Source of the DNA: Candidatus Woesearchaeota archaeon CG07_land_8_20_14_0_80_44_23
Lineage (GTDB): Archaea; Nanobdellota; Nanobdellia; Woesearchaeales; 0-14-0-80-44-23
Length of the DNA stretch: 26,714 nt
NCBI GenBank assembly: GCA_002779235.1
Contig: PEXD01000029.1
Span: 1-26,714, forward strand
Reading direction: 5' to 3'
Under the pieces are notes generated by a model that worked only from the letters and a program-made list of their open reading frames with translations, searched no databases and had not been told where the DNA came from. Position numbers and translations under genes: made by a program. Positions 5,751 to 13,619 of this stretch are shown in pieces. Each line of letters begins with the position of its first letter. The first letter of the stretch is position 1.

Positions 5751-6914
5751 TCACTTCTTTCTTTTGCGCCTTCTTATGATGCCTGAAACCTTCTTCAGAA
5801 TCTCAAGCATCCTCGGACCCTCGACATTCATGGCGCCGTAGGCGCAGAGCTCTGCGCAGCAGAAGCATTTTATGCATTTCTTCCTGTCTATTTGAGGATA
5901 TTTTTTGAAGCTTATGGCATTAACAGGGCAGTGCTTTACGCACACCATGCAGCCAGTGCATTTTTCCTTGCTGACTTCCGGCCTTGGCGATAGCAGGGCA
6001 AAAACCCACTGCCCAAACGCCATAAGCGTGTAGTTCGTCTCAGGCGCCTTTTTGTATGGAACAATCATTCCTTTCAATTTATCATCATTAATTTTTCCAT
6101 CTTTCCCAAATATTTCAATATCGTCTTTTTTGGAGATTCCTCGCTTGAAAGCATAATCAATTGTCCGAATAGTTTCAGGAACAAATCCTGCAAGCCTTGA
6201 AGCAACAAAATCAAGCGCTACACCATCTCTGCTTGCGATTATGTAGCCTGTTTTCTTTGGAGTGCCTGCGCCAGGCCCAAGCCCCTCCATTCCCACAATT
6301 GCGTCCATGATGTTTAATTGCGGTTTTACGCTCTGATAGATGTCCAAAAGCAGATGCGAGAACCTATTCACATCCGGAGCTTTTTTGTGATACAAGGTTT
6401 TGGTTGCCCCAGGAATAACTCCAAAAACATTCTTCACAGCGCCGGTGTATTTTGTCAGAGTGTGGGTTTTGAGCTTTGGAAGATTGATTACCAAGTCAGC
6501 ATCTTTCAATGTTTTTGCAACAAAGAATTCCTTCAGCACAAGGTTTTTTCTGTTTTTTACCTTTACTTTCGCATCTGTTTCAAAAACAATGGTTTTTGCT
6601 CTATACTTTTTAGCGACTTTTCCTATTCCTGAGACCTCAAAGCCCTTTTTTGTAGTGCCTGCACCGTCTGATTCCCCAATTGCTATCTTGCAATTATTCT
6701 CCCTGAGGATTCTGCATACAGCATTCACAACAGCAGGATGTGTTGTGACTGCAAGCTCTGGCTTTTTTGGGGATATTATATTCGGCTTTAACAGCACTGT
6801 CATGCCCTTTCTGAATCTGAAATTTATTAGAGAAAGCGCTTTCTTTACAGCGTCATAAACCTCTTTCTGGCTGTAGGAATTGCACCTTACAATGCTTACC
6901 CTGCTCTTTCCCAT
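5751..6914 (-). CDS. DUF362 domain protein with C-terminal 2[4Fe-4S] ferredoxin
   Basis: A 387-aa protein. Residues 1-290 match the DUF362 fold (LLKPNIISPKKP near 42; DLVINLPKLKTHTLTKYTGA 140-159; NIMDAIVGMEGLGPGAGTPK 201-220). The tail holds two tetracysteine clusters: Cys319, 322, 325, 329 followed by Pro, and Cys347, 350, 353, 357, enough for two [4Fe-4S] centres. DUF362 proteins are widespread in anaerobes, and no general reaction is agreed; a redox or metal-cofactor role is likely. A basic RRRKRKK end may bind RNA or membrane. The TATA box CCTTTTTATATT, 26 nt before ATG 6914, implies a leaderless transcript. Confidence 0.88.
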   Translation of the reverse strand: MGKSRVSIVRCNSYSQKEVYDAVKKALSLINFRFRKGMTVLLKPNIISPKKPELAVTTHPAVVNAVCRILRENNCKIAIGESDGAGTTKKGFEVSGIGKVAKKYRAKTIVFETDAKVKVKNRKNLVLKEFFVAKTLKDADLVINLPKLKTHTLTKYTGAVKNVFGVIPGATKTLYHKKAPDVNRFSHLLLDIYQSVKPQLNIMDAIVGMEGLGPGAGTPKKTGYIIASRDGVALDFVASRLAGFVPETIRTIDYAFKRGISKKDDIEIFGKDGKINDDKLKGMIVPYKKAPETNYTLMAFGQWVFALLSPRPEVSKEKCTGCMVCVKHCPVNAISFKKYPQIDRKKCIKCFCCAELCAYGAMNVEGPRMLEILKKVSGIIRRRKRKK

Positions 6915-6934
6915 AAGCGCAACAGATTCCTGAG

Positions 6935-6946
6935 AATATAAAAAGG
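6935..6946 (-). promoter_or_regulatory. TATA box for the DUF362 gene (leaderless)
   Basis: The minus strand reads CCTTTTTATATT, centred 26 nt before ATG 6914, so the first transcribed base should be at or next to the start codon. No Shine-Dalgarno lies near that ATG, which supports this. Confidence 0.6.
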
Positions 6947-7264
6947 TTACTGAAAATGTTTTGTTTCCTTGTTAATCCAGGATTCGTAATCCTTGTTCGC
7001 TTCTGCCCCTATTTTTATGATGCAGGGAGTTTTGTAGGAGTGAATCTTCTTGATTTCGGATTTAACTTTTTCCCAATTCTCTTTTCTTGTTTTCAGCAAT
7101 GAAACAATTTCCTGGGAATTCTCAATTTTTCCCTTCCACCAATAAGAACTTTTAATTGGGAAGAAGTTTGCGCAGGCAATCAATCTCTTCTTGAGCAGAT
7201 GGGCTGCCATCCTCTGCGCATTCCCAAGGTTTTCATGCGTGACATAGACTATTATGAAGGCCAT
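6947..7264 (-). CDS. cutA: CutA-like divalent-cation tolerance protein
   Basis: A 105-aa cytoplasmic protein with the ferredoxin-like CutA fold: KRLIACANFFPIKSSYWWKG (26-45), a basic/acidic strand with EIVSLLKTRKENW, and HSYKTPCIIKIGA (74-86). CutA forms very stable trimers. It was linked to copper tolerance in E. coli, but its biochemical job remains uncertain. Length matches the family (100-115 aa). ATG 7264 has a TATA box 24 nt upstream and is probably leaderless. The protein is self-contained and there is no obvious operon partner. Confidence 0.93.
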   Translation of the reverse strand: MAFIIVYVTHENLGNAQRMAAHLLKKRLIACANFFPIKSSYWWKGKIENSQEIVSLLKTRKENWEKVKSEIKKIHSYKTPCIIKIGAEANKDYESWINKETKHFQ

Positions 7265-7284
7265 GATGAATAGAAGTCCGGGTT

Positions 7285-7292
7285 ATTTATAA
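7285..7292 (-). promoter_or_regulatory. TATA box for cutA (leaderless)
   Basis: The minus strand reads TTATAAAT, centred about 24 nt before ATG 7264. It lies just past, and nearly touches, the stop codon of the upstream TIM-barrel gene (7296-7298), so cutA has its own promoter. Confidence 0.6.
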
Positions 7293-7295
7293 GAT

Positions 7296-9329
7296 TTATT
7301 CCAGAGGAACGCCGCTCCAGAGTGTCCAGTCATTTGAGGGCGCATATGCACCAAACACGAAGTAGGGTGACTGCATCCTTGAGAAATATGAGTGCTCAAC
7401 CTCTGTCCAGCTCCTGGCTGCCGAGGGCTCAACTGCTCCTATGTGGTAGAGCGGACTTCCGAAATATGCCCAGGTCTGGGTGAGCTGCCTTCCCGGCTCG
7501 CCGTAGCCCTCTGAAACCATTGAGCCGGTGTAGCCCTTTTTCTTGAGATACTCGACAGCGCTCCTGATGGGCATGATTCCCTCGCCTGCAGGCAGGTGGG
7601 TGTGTCCGCGCCCGAAGCCGTCCACTATGTGCATGTGCCCTATGATTTCCTTCTCCTGCAGCTTCTTCACCTCGTCAAGGTACCACGTCTCAAAGCGCTT
7701 GAAGCGCTCCTCCTCTGTCTCCCCTTCTTTTGGGGTGAAGTAGCGGAACCACATTCCCAGGTGCTGGGTGTCAAGGGTTGCCTTGATGTGCCTCTTCGCC
7801 TCTTCATCTGCCTCCTGCCTGCTCATGCTCCTGTAATAGGGATTGTTTATAAGCTTCGGCTTTCCTGTCTTAGGGTCTACTGCCCCTGCAGGGTCTGGAA
7901 TCTGCGCCTTTGTGAGATACTCAACCATCCTCTCCCTTGCGCCCTGCACAAGCTCTATGAGCTCCTCGGGATGGCTTCCATATCCCATCTCTGGGAAAAG
8001 GTTCTCTGGGGCTATGAAAATGTCCTCCTTGACTTTTCCGGTTTCCATTCCCTTTTTGGTCCTGTCCATGGCGTATATTCCCAGTTCTGCATAGGAGTGC
8101 ATGGACTTGTTCTTTGCAAACTTCCATGATGAAACAACGTTTTCCTTTGCGAGCTCTGCTTCCTTTGCATTCTGGAGCTGTCCTGTCATTGTTTCTGTAG
8201 AGGAATTGATTCTTTCGCGAAGCATCTTAAGCCTCGTGTCAATGTATTCAGTGGGCTTCTTGTATTCAGGCGGTATTATGTTATCTCCAGAGCCCAGGGG
8301 CATCTTGAGTTTCCACATGTCCTTTTCAGGAGTGTTTTTCTCAAGCTCTGCATAATGAACCCTTAACTTCTTGAGCTTTTCAAACTCCTTTAATTCCTCC
8401 TCCATTCCCTGCGAATAATATAATGCCCATCCCTTTGCGCTTCTCTCCTGCCCGTCAAGCATCGAGATGTAAAATGCCTCTTCAGGGGTTATTCTCTCTT
8501 CAGGACTGATAGCCCTTCCCCTCTGCTTCTCAAGGTCCCGGTTCCTCATCTCCGCCTCTTTTATGAAGTAGCTCCAATCTTTCTGCTCCATATTTATCTT
8601 TTCAGGATTGTTCGGGTCAAATTCAGGGACGCGATCCCTGAAGCTCACCACATTCCCCTCATAGTCGACATACTCACCCTTGCCATTTGTTTTCCACTTT
8701 GGAACTGCTATTGGAGTGTCTTTCCTTATGACGCTTATCACATGCCCGCTTCTCTTGTCAACAAGGGGATACATTGCCTTTTCCGGCTCCTCCTCATACT
8801 GCTTGAATTCATTCGCCTTGTTCCAGGACTCGCCTGCCATAGGCCTTTCATACTCTCCTGTGTGCACCACAATTGCAGAGCCGCCTGTTGTGTCTGCAGA
8901 GAAATCTACCGCCTTTTTCACTTCCTCAAGCTGCATTGCCCTGTACTCGTCGCTGAAGCCCTGCTGCTTTCCGGCATATCCTGACAGGTTGCCAACCCAT
9001 GTGGGGCTGTGGATGCTTGTTATCTTCACCTCATTGATTCTTGAGAGGTCCCTTATGTCCTGGCGCATCTCCTTTCCATAGGCCTCTGCGCCTACATAGG
9101 GCTCAGCGCCCTCCTGCTGCAGCGCAAGCTCCACCTTTCCTGCTCCCCGGAATATGGCTGCCTGGAATGTATCGCGCAGTGTCCCGCCGCCAGCCCTGCC
9201 CTCTGTGATGCTCTGCCCTAATTCGCTTATTGCGACCAGGGGCTTTTCTATGTCCGGCTTCTCGCCCGGCTCTGGCTGGGAGTCATAGCCGCGGTCCATT
9301 GAGCTGTAGTAGTCCTCGCCCATTATCAT
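7296..9329 (-). CDS. Endonuclease IV-like TIM-barrel protein with large insertion
   Basis: A 677-aa soluble protein. By eye it aligns with the AP endonuclease IV / xylose isomerase-like barrel at all nine metal-ligand positions: IHSPTWVGNLSG (His107, cf. Nfo His69), VVHTGE (His156, cf. 109), APENLFPE (Glu442, cf. Glu145), LDTQH (Asp520, His523, cf. Asp179, His182), HMHIVDG (His565 or His567, cf. 216), GHTHLPAGEG (His576 and His578, cf. Asp229 and His231), and VSEG (Glu607, cf. Glu261). The one change is Asp229 to His. Residues about 160-430 are a charged, helical insertion not seen in Nfo (about 280 aa in total). No signal peptide or TM. The start is ATG 9329 or ATG 9323. It is the last gene of a three-gene cluster, 1 nt after its neighbour. 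A DNA-repair or sugar-isomerase function is possible; neither is shown. Confidence 0.75.
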   Translation of the reverse strand: MIMGEDYYSSMDRGYDSQPEPGEKPDIEKPLVAISELGQSITEGRAGGGTLRDTFQAAIFRGAGKVELALQQEGAEPYVGAEAYGKEMRQDIRDLSRINEVKITSIHSPTWVGNLSGYAGKQQGFSDEYRAMQLEEVKKAVDFSADTTGGSAIVVHTGEYERPMAGESWNKANEFKQYEEEPEKAMYPLVDKRSGHVISVIRKDTPIAVPKWKTNGKGEYVDYEGNVVSFRDRVPEFDPNNPEKINMEQKDWSYFIKEAEMRNRDLEKQRGRAISPEERITPEEAFYISMLDGQERSAKGWALYYSQGMEEELKEFEKLKKLRVHYAELEKNTPEKDMWKLKMPLGSGDNIIPPEYKKPTEYIDTRLKMLRERINSSTETMTGQLQNAKEAELAKENVVSSWKFAKNKSMHSYAELGIYAMDRTKKGMETGKVKEDIFIAPENLFPEMGYGSHPEELIELVQGARERMVEYLTKAQIPDPAGAVDPKTGKPKLINNPYYRSMSRQEADEEAKRHIKATLDTQHLGMWFRYFTPKEGETEEERFKRFETWYLDEVKKLQEKEIIGHMHIVDGFGRGHTHLPAGEGIMPIRSAVEYLKKKGYTGSMVSEGYGEPGRQLTQTWAYFGSPLYHIGAVEPSAARSWTEVEHSYFSRMQSPYFVFGAYAPSNDWTLWSGVPLE

Positions 9330-9330
9330 C

Positions 9331-9825
9331 CTAATCCCTCATGTAATTCCTTATGGTGTGTATCAGGCTCCTCGTTGAATTAATCCTTTCAGCAACATCA
9401 TCCTTGAGAAGCCTTGTATCAACGGCATCCACGACTGACTGCACGCGGTAAAACTCGCGGAATTCCTCCTCCTGCCAGGAGTTTGTGTCGCCCATGTTCC
9501 TTATTTCATTGTACATGTTTTCTGCTTCTTTAAAGTCAATTTTGTAAGTAACGCCCTCGGGCTTCTCATCTTGCCGCGCATCGTGAGTTTTTTTCTCAAG
9601 GCTCTCTTCCTCTTCATTTGAGAAAAGCTCTGAAACATTGACTTTTTTTTGCTCGGGAACCTTTATGTGTTTTATGGTCTCCTCATTTTTTATCGTGGAG
9701 ATGCTTTCCTTCAGGAGCTCTTCCATTCCCTGCTTTTCCTTGCTGCGCTTTTTCTCAAGCTCCCCTATTTTTTTTATGCGCTCCTCTGGTGAAAGCTTCC
9801 TTATCTCATCAAGCTCGTCAGCCAT
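9331..9825 (-). CDS. Charged helical protein of unknown function
   Basis: A 164-aa protein I do not recognise. The N-terminal half is very rich in Glu and Lys and probably coiled coil (LSPEERIKKIGELEKKRSKE at 11-30). A low-complexity acidic linker (EEEESLEKK) follows, then a more ordered C-terminal part with aromatic residues (WQEEEFREFYRVQSVVDAVD). No TM or metal motif. The frame is open to GTG 9837, but ATG 9825 has GGTGA at a 5-nt spacing and lies just after the upstream stop (TGA 9831-9833), so it is preferred. It is translationally coupled to the 500-aa gene before it and 1 nt from the TIM-barrel gene after it; the three products probably act together, perhaps with this one as adaptor. 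Confidence 0.7.
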   Translation of the reverse strand: MADELDEIRKLSPEERIKKIGELEKKRSKEKQGMEELLKESISTIKNEETIKHIKVPEQKKVNVSELFSNEEEESLEKKTHDARQDEKPEGVTYKIDFKEAENMYNEIRNMGDTNSWQEEEFREFYRVQSVVDAVDTRLLKDDVAERINSTRSLIHTIRNYMRD

Positions 9826-9830
9826 TGCAC

Positions 9831-11333
9831 TCACCACATGAGCATGCTGTGGGCTCTCTTGTAATTTTCGTAGGTTTTAGCAAGCTTGCTCTGCACATCC
9901 TTTATGGCTTCCTCTTTCTGAGTCTCCTCTTTAAACGCGTCTTCCTTGGATTTTCCTCCGCCCTTCAGGGAGCCGATGCCTCCTGTGAATGCAGAAAGTA
10001 TCTCGCCAAAACCCTCAAATATTGAAAGGAATGGAGAAAGCGCTGACTCGCCCCTTATCTTCTTCTCCTTCGGCTTTTCCTCTTCCTCCATTTTTTCCCC
10101 TGCTTCCCTCAAATAATCCTTCATGCTGTCTCCAAGGGCGTCCATAGCCTCCTTGAGAGAGCTGTCAATTGAGGTGAGCACCTCAAAGGCCTCTTCCTCC
10201 CTGTATCTCCTGTATGCCTCAATCTGCTCATCTGTCCAGGCATAGCCGCGCAGGGTGCACTCGACGCGCCCCACGTGAATGGGCCCCCTCTGGTAGGCCT
10301 CAGCATGGTAATTCAGCGAGGGCGTTGTCCTGTAATTGAATGTTGCTACAACGCAGGGCCTGAAATTGCCGTAGTTCGGGTCCTTCTTCACAGCTATGAA
10401 CTCCACATCAATCAGCGAGCCCTCAAATGCGCTTACAAGGCTGGCGTCATTTAAGCGGTCTGTGTCCATCATCATCTTCTTTATCTGTCCGAGATAGGGC
10501 TTGACCCACTCCATGTACATCCTTATGGCGTCATAGTGCTGGCGCATGTATCTTAAAGTGAACTTCCTCTTTGTAAAAATTTCCTTGTAGGTATTCTCCC
10601 TCCAGAGGATGTATGTCTTGAGCTTTCTCTTAAGAACTTCCTTCACCTTCTTGTTGAAGTCAGTGGCCTCTACCCTCTTGTCAACTTCATCTGATGATTT
10701 AACTGTAATGTCGAAGAAAAGGTCTGGCAGCGTTGCAAATCCCACATCCCTTGCCATCCCGTAAACAGAGGCAGGGTTCTTGCTTCCTCCCTCAACAAGG
10801 TCAATCCATATTCCCTTCAATGTAACCTCTGCAGACACATCGCCCTTGTTGGAATCCTCATATAGCTTGATTCTCTCGTCAAGTATCCTGAGCTCCCTGA
10901 CCAGCTGGAAAAGTTCCTTTACCATTTTCCCTATTACGGCGAGGAACTGCGATGCCTTGTCCTGCTGGGCAGCCAGGCGCTGCTGGGCGTTCCCAAACAT
11001 TGAGGACTGTTCTGATGCAGCGAAAAGGTCCTTGACTTTTATGAAATGGTGGAAGGAATGCGCCTGCTTCAGCTGCGACATTATCCAGAAATAGCTCTCT
11101 TCCATGGAAAGCTTTGAGCTCTCCCTGGCAAACCTGTGCCTGAACTTTGTGGCGGGAAAATCAGTATTCTCCTTTATTCCATTCTCCACTTCCATCTCTT
11201 CAATGTCCGCGTATTTCTCAGCATCCTTGTCAGAAAGGGTTTTTTTCTGGTCTGCATTCAGTTTTTTCCAGTCCGCAGACTTGCTCTTCTTTACAAAACC
11301 CGCCTTCAAAAGCCTCTTAGCAGCGCCTTCCAT
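9831..11333 (-). CDS. Conserved-looking 500-aa protein of unknown function
   Basis: A 500-aa soluble protein that I cannot place in a family. It starts with a basic segment (MEGAAKRLLKAGFVKKSK), then helical stretches (about 60-170), a core with alternating strands (GIWIDLVEGG; LPDLFFDITVKS; DVEFIAVKKDPNYGNFRPC; THE-like GPIHVGRVECTLRGYAW near 360-390), and a C-terminal acidic coiled coil with KEDAFKEETQKEEAIKD. A glycine-rich weakly hydrophobic patch (FGEILSAFTGGIGSLKGGG) near 440-460 could contact membrane or a partner. The frame extends to 11432 inside yhbY, but ATG 11333 with TATA boxes at 11358-11367 and 11389-11398 is the likely start. It heads the three-gene cluster and overlaps the control region of the next gene. 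Confidence 0.7.
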   Translation of the reverse strand: MEGAAKRLLKAGFVKKSKSADWKKLNADQKKTLSDKDAEKYADIEEMEVENGIKENTDFPATKFRHRFARESSKLSMEESYFWIMSQLKQAHSFHHFIKVKDLFAASEQSSMFGNAQQRLAAQQDKASQFLAVIGKMVKELFQLVRELRILDERIKLYEDSNKGDVSAEVTLKGIWIDLVEGGSKNPASVYGMARDVGFATLPDLFFDITVKSSDEVDKRVEATDFNKKVKEVLKRKLKTYILWRENTYKEIFTKRKFTLRYMRQHYDAIRMYMEWVKPYLGQIKKMMMDTDRLNDASLVSAFEGSLIDVEFIAVKKDPNYGNFRPCVVATFNYRTTPSLNYHAEAYQRGPIHVGRVECTLRGYAWTDEQIEAYRRYREEEAFEVLTSIDSSLKEAMDALGDSMKDYLREAGEKMEEEEKPKEKKIRGESALSPFLSIFEGFGEILSAFTGGIGSLKGGGKSKEDAFKEETQKEEAIKDVQSKLAKTYENYKRAHSMLMW

Positions 11334-11357
11334 CTGAACACTCTTTTTTTTGCAATT

Positions 11358-11398
11358 CTTATAATACTGGTAATCCTTATTGAGACGCGTATTTAAAC
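11358..11398 (-). promoter_or_regulatory. Promoter region of the three-gene cluster
   Basis: Two TATA-like boxes on the minus strand: GTATTATAAG (11358-11367), 29 nt from ATG 11333, which fits a nearly leaderless mRNA, and GTTTAAATAC (11389-11398), which overlaps the yhbY stop codon and would give a leader of about 35 nt. Either supports a separate promoter and the downstream start codon. Confidence 0.5.
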
Positions 11399-11695
11399 AT
11401 TTCTCTGGCAGTTTTCCTGATTTTTCCTGCAAAAAAGGGCGACAAAGCCCTTGACATCCAGCAGGAGAGAGCCAGTCCTCACTGCAATTGTTTCAGCCAG
11501 CTGGAACCTGTTCCGCTCCTCCATGTAATTCCTGAGCATCCTGACCTTAACAAGCCCGTCTTTTTTGAGATGCCTGTCTATCTCAGAGATGAGCTCCGGG
11601 GTTATGCCAAGCTTTCCCACCCTCACATTTATCTGGAGCCCCTTGGCCTTCTCAACAAGACGCTTCCTGTCCTCATATGAGATTGAATCTTCCAT
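11393..11695 (-). CDS. YhbY/CRM-domain RNA-binding protein
   Basis: A 100-aa protein that is essentially one CRM domain (about residues 6-92). Visible hallmarks are DRKRLVEKAKGLQINVRVGK, then GITPELISEIDRHLKKDGLV, and RTGSLLLDVKGFVALFCR. The GxxG-type loop is RVGKLG (26-31). Bacterial YhbY associates with pre-50S ribosomes, and archaeal homologues are thought to act in rRNA maturation. ATG 11695 has GGGA-like sequence before it and a TATA box at 11735-11743. Length fits the family (about 95-105 aa). Confidence 0.92.
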   Translation of the reverse strand: MEDSISYEDRKRLVEKAKGLQINVRVGKLGITPELISEIDRHLKKDGLVKVRMLRNYMEERNRFQLAETIAVRTGSLLLDVKGFVALFCRKNQENCQRNV

Positions 11696-11734
11696 AAAAT
11701 CCCTTTCCCTAAAAGCAGAATTTCTGACATCTGA

Positions 11735-11743
11735 TTATTTAAA
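11735..11743 (-). promoter_or_regulatory. TATA box for yhbY
   Basis: The minus strand reads TTTAAATAA, centred 44 nt before ATG 11695 and just past the stop codon of the NFACT-R gene. It would give a leader of about 20 nt that includes the GGGA-like ribosome site. Confidence 0.45.
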
Positions 11744-11755
11744 TCATTATCTAAA

Positions 11756-12529
11756 TTATTTGACTATCCTCAATCCGCCTGAGGGAAGCTCCCTCACAAC
11801 ATCATCAAGTTCGCAGGAGAGCTGCCTTGCAATCTTTTTTGCCACATCTGTCTTCTTTTCAGAGCCCTGCGCCACCACAACTATTTTTTCGCAGTTTTTC
11901 CTGACTGCAGATTCGGGGCCGCACATCACAGCGCCCTCGCAGACGCCCACGGCAACCTTCATCATGGCACGCATGGAATTCCGCTTGCCGTAAATCATGA
12001 ACGAGCCCTTGCCCATGTACTCGCCGGGCTTTGGGGTTACGGAAACCTGCTCAGGGCTCACATTGAAAACATCCATCTCTGAAATCCCGAGCTTCCACCC
12101 GCGGGAGAATGATGCGGTCTCATCTGCCGCTTCCTTGAGGGTTTGCTCTCCTACTCCTTTCTCCCCTGCCTTCACAATCACAAACGGGCTTCCTGCCATG
12201 TCTGTATGAAAGACAACATCGCCTTTCTCCGTGTGCTTCTTCACTATTATGTCATTTGTTGTGGCGTCGCGCCCGCCTATAACGAGAAAGCCCTCTGAAC
12301 TTATGAACCATCTGAATTTTTCATACCACTTCCTCTCGCGCTTCTTCACCGCCGCCTTTTTCTCTTCGCTCGCAGCCCTCGCAACTTCATGCTCCCCAAG
12401 CCTTTTCTTGGCAGCAGCTATTGCCCGCTCTGCTCCCAGTGCCTTTTTCCTGCTTTTCTTGGCTTCCTCAAAATACAGGGATGCATTCTCCTCAATTGAG
12501 CGCCTTGTGTCTATATCAAATTCAACCAT
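11756..12529 (-). CDS. NFACT-R domain protein (C-terminal half of an Rqc2/RqcH-type protein)
   Basis: A 257-aa protein. Residues 10-68 form a basic coiled coil (SIEENASLYFEEAKKSRKKA), and 68-180 form an NFACT-R (DUF814) domain with KWYEKFRWFISSEGFLVIGG, FHTDMAGSPFVIVK and TLKEAADETASFSRGWKLG. Full-length archaeal Rqc2/RqcH homologues (about 600-650 aa) have an N-terminal NFACT-N domain and helix-hairpin-helix before this part; those bind P-site tRNA and drive C-terminal tailing of stalled chains. Here they are absent, and no second half is encoded nearby. AGGTGA 5 nt before ATG 12529 fixes the start; the SD overlaps the TadC1 stop codon, so it is translationally coupled to it. Confidence 0.88.
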   Translation of the reverse strand: MVEFDIDTRRSIEENASLYFEEAKKSRKKALGAERAIAAAKKRLGEHEVARAASEEKKAAVKKRERKWYEKFRWFISSEGFLVIGGRDATTNDIIVKKHTEKGDVVFHTDMAGSPFVIVKAGEKGVGEQTLKEAADETASFSRGWKLGISEMDVFNVSPEQVSVTPKPGEYMGKGSFMIYGKRNSMRAMMKVAVGVCEGAVMCGPESAVRKNCEKIVVVAQGSEKKTDVAKKIARQLSCELDDVVRELPSGGLRIVK

Positions 12530-12534
12530 ATTCA

Positions 12535-13437
12535 TCACCTGAGGAATCCCTGCGAGAGGGTTATAAATATGAAGGCGAGCATCATCAGAATAAGCGAGTG
12601 CTTCACCCCGTACCTTATATCACCCTCTGCAAGCTTTCCGATGACAAGCCCGGCAAAGAGCCCCTGTATGAGCGCAAGCATCACAAATATGCCGTTGAGG
12701 CTTCTGAGCCACTGCGAGAAGGAAATGACAAATGTCTGGAATGATGAGAAGGAGATTACCACCTTGTTGGAAATGGTCATGCTCGGGCCAATGCTGCCGA
12801 ACATGCTAATTGACCTGCTGCTCACGCTCTGCATGTAGGGTATGAGAAAATTCTGTATTACTATTATTATCCCGATGAAGACAATGAATATCACATATGA
12901 CTGCATTATCTGAGAATGTATGCTTGCGCGCCTCTCTGCCCTTATCTTTTTGACTTCCATAAGCGAAGAGGTTACTGACCTGAGCACATCCTCAATGTTG
13001 CCCCCGTAGCTCTCTGCCTCTATGACAGTGGCTATGGCCTTCCGGATTATCGGGCTTCTGGTTGAGTCGGCGAAGCGCCTTATTGCCTTGTGGAACGGCA
13101 CAGACCATTCTATCTGGTGGGCGAGCTTCTGCACATTTTGGGTGAGAGCCCCGTAGTCCTCCTTTGAGGCGCTTATGACAGCCATTGAAGGGGACATTCC
13201 TGAGCTCACTGCCCCTACGAAATTCCTGACAAACTCAGGGAATTTTTCCTCTATCTCCTTCTGCCTCTGGTTTTCAATGAAAAAGTCCAGGAAGAACTGC
13301 ACGCCCATTATGATTGCAGCAACTGCAAGGAAGGGCACGAAAAGCGGGCTCTGCTTCAGAATCAGGAAATCAAGCAGGGCGAAAGCTATGCCAATTGCAA
13401 TCCCTATTCTGTGCCTTGCTTCAAATCTTAAAACCAT
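12535..13437 (-). CDS. TadC/FlaJ-like pilus membrane platform protein (T2SSF), copy 1
   Basis: A 300-aa integral membrane protein of the type II secretion F family. TM segments are at about 12-50 (two), 178-203, 225-240 and 245-295. The cytosolic T2SSF core (about 65-165) has EKFPEFVRNFVGAVSSGMSP and ESYGGNIEDVLRSVTSS, the usual regions for contacts with the ATPase. It should form the inner-membrane platform of the archaeal type IV pilus with the protein at 13620. ATG 13437 has GAGG 8 nt upstream. It follows the second platform gene across a 182-bp spacer that contains a candidate structured RNA. Confidence 0.88.
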   Translation of the reverse strand: MVLRFEARHRIGIAIGIAFALLDFLILKQSPLFVPFLAVAAIIMGVQFFLDFFIENQRQKEIEEKFPEFVRNFVGAVSSGMSPSMAVISASKEDYGALTQNVQKLAHQIEWSVPFHKAIRRFADSTRSPIIRKAIATVIEAESYGGNIEDVLRSVTSSLMEVKKIRAERRASIHSQIMQSYVIFIVFIGIIIVIQNFLIPYMQSVSSRSISMFGSIGPSMTISNKVVISFSSFQTFVISFSQWLRSLNGIFVMLALIQGLFAGLVIGKLAEGDIRYGVKHSLILMMLAFIFITLSQGFLR

Positions 13438-13493
13438 GCTTCTTTCCTCTTCATCTCAACTTTTTTTAAAACCTTTTTCAAATCTTCTTATAT

Positions 13494-13609
13494 ATGCCGC
13501 CTCCAAACCTCTTGTTGTGCTTCTTGAAGGTGCTGCCTCCCCGTAAGGGACATCCCCCGCTACGCACAGGTTTAGTTCTCTCGATTGAGTTTTGGCTTTA
13601 TGGCGGCAT
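13494..13609 (-). ncRNA. Candidate structured RNA in the pilus operon
   Basis: This 116-nt spacer segment is closed by a perfect 8-bp inverted repeat (ATGCCGCC 13494-13501 / GGCGGCAT 13602-13609). Nested inside it in correct order are AAACCT 13505-13510 / AGGTTT 13568-13573 and GTGC 13517-13520 / GCAC 13564-13567, plus a small CTTC/GAAG hairpin (13520-13529) and GC-rich segments that can form alternative short stems (CCCC/GGG, 13538-13557). Concentric pairing is stronger than expected by chance and differs from the surrounding coding DNA. It starts 10 nt after the stop codon of the 636-aa gene. It could be an operon attenuator, a processed small RNA or a small repeat element. A 55-codon frame through it (13456-13623) is also open. 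Confidence 0.45.
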
Positions 13610-13619
13610 TTCTTCTTTC

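Noticed and set aside
11334..11432. N-terminal extension of the 500-aa protein into yhbY
   Set aside because: It would overlap the yhbY coding region, lacks a ribosome site and contains the TATA boxes that fit ATG 11333.
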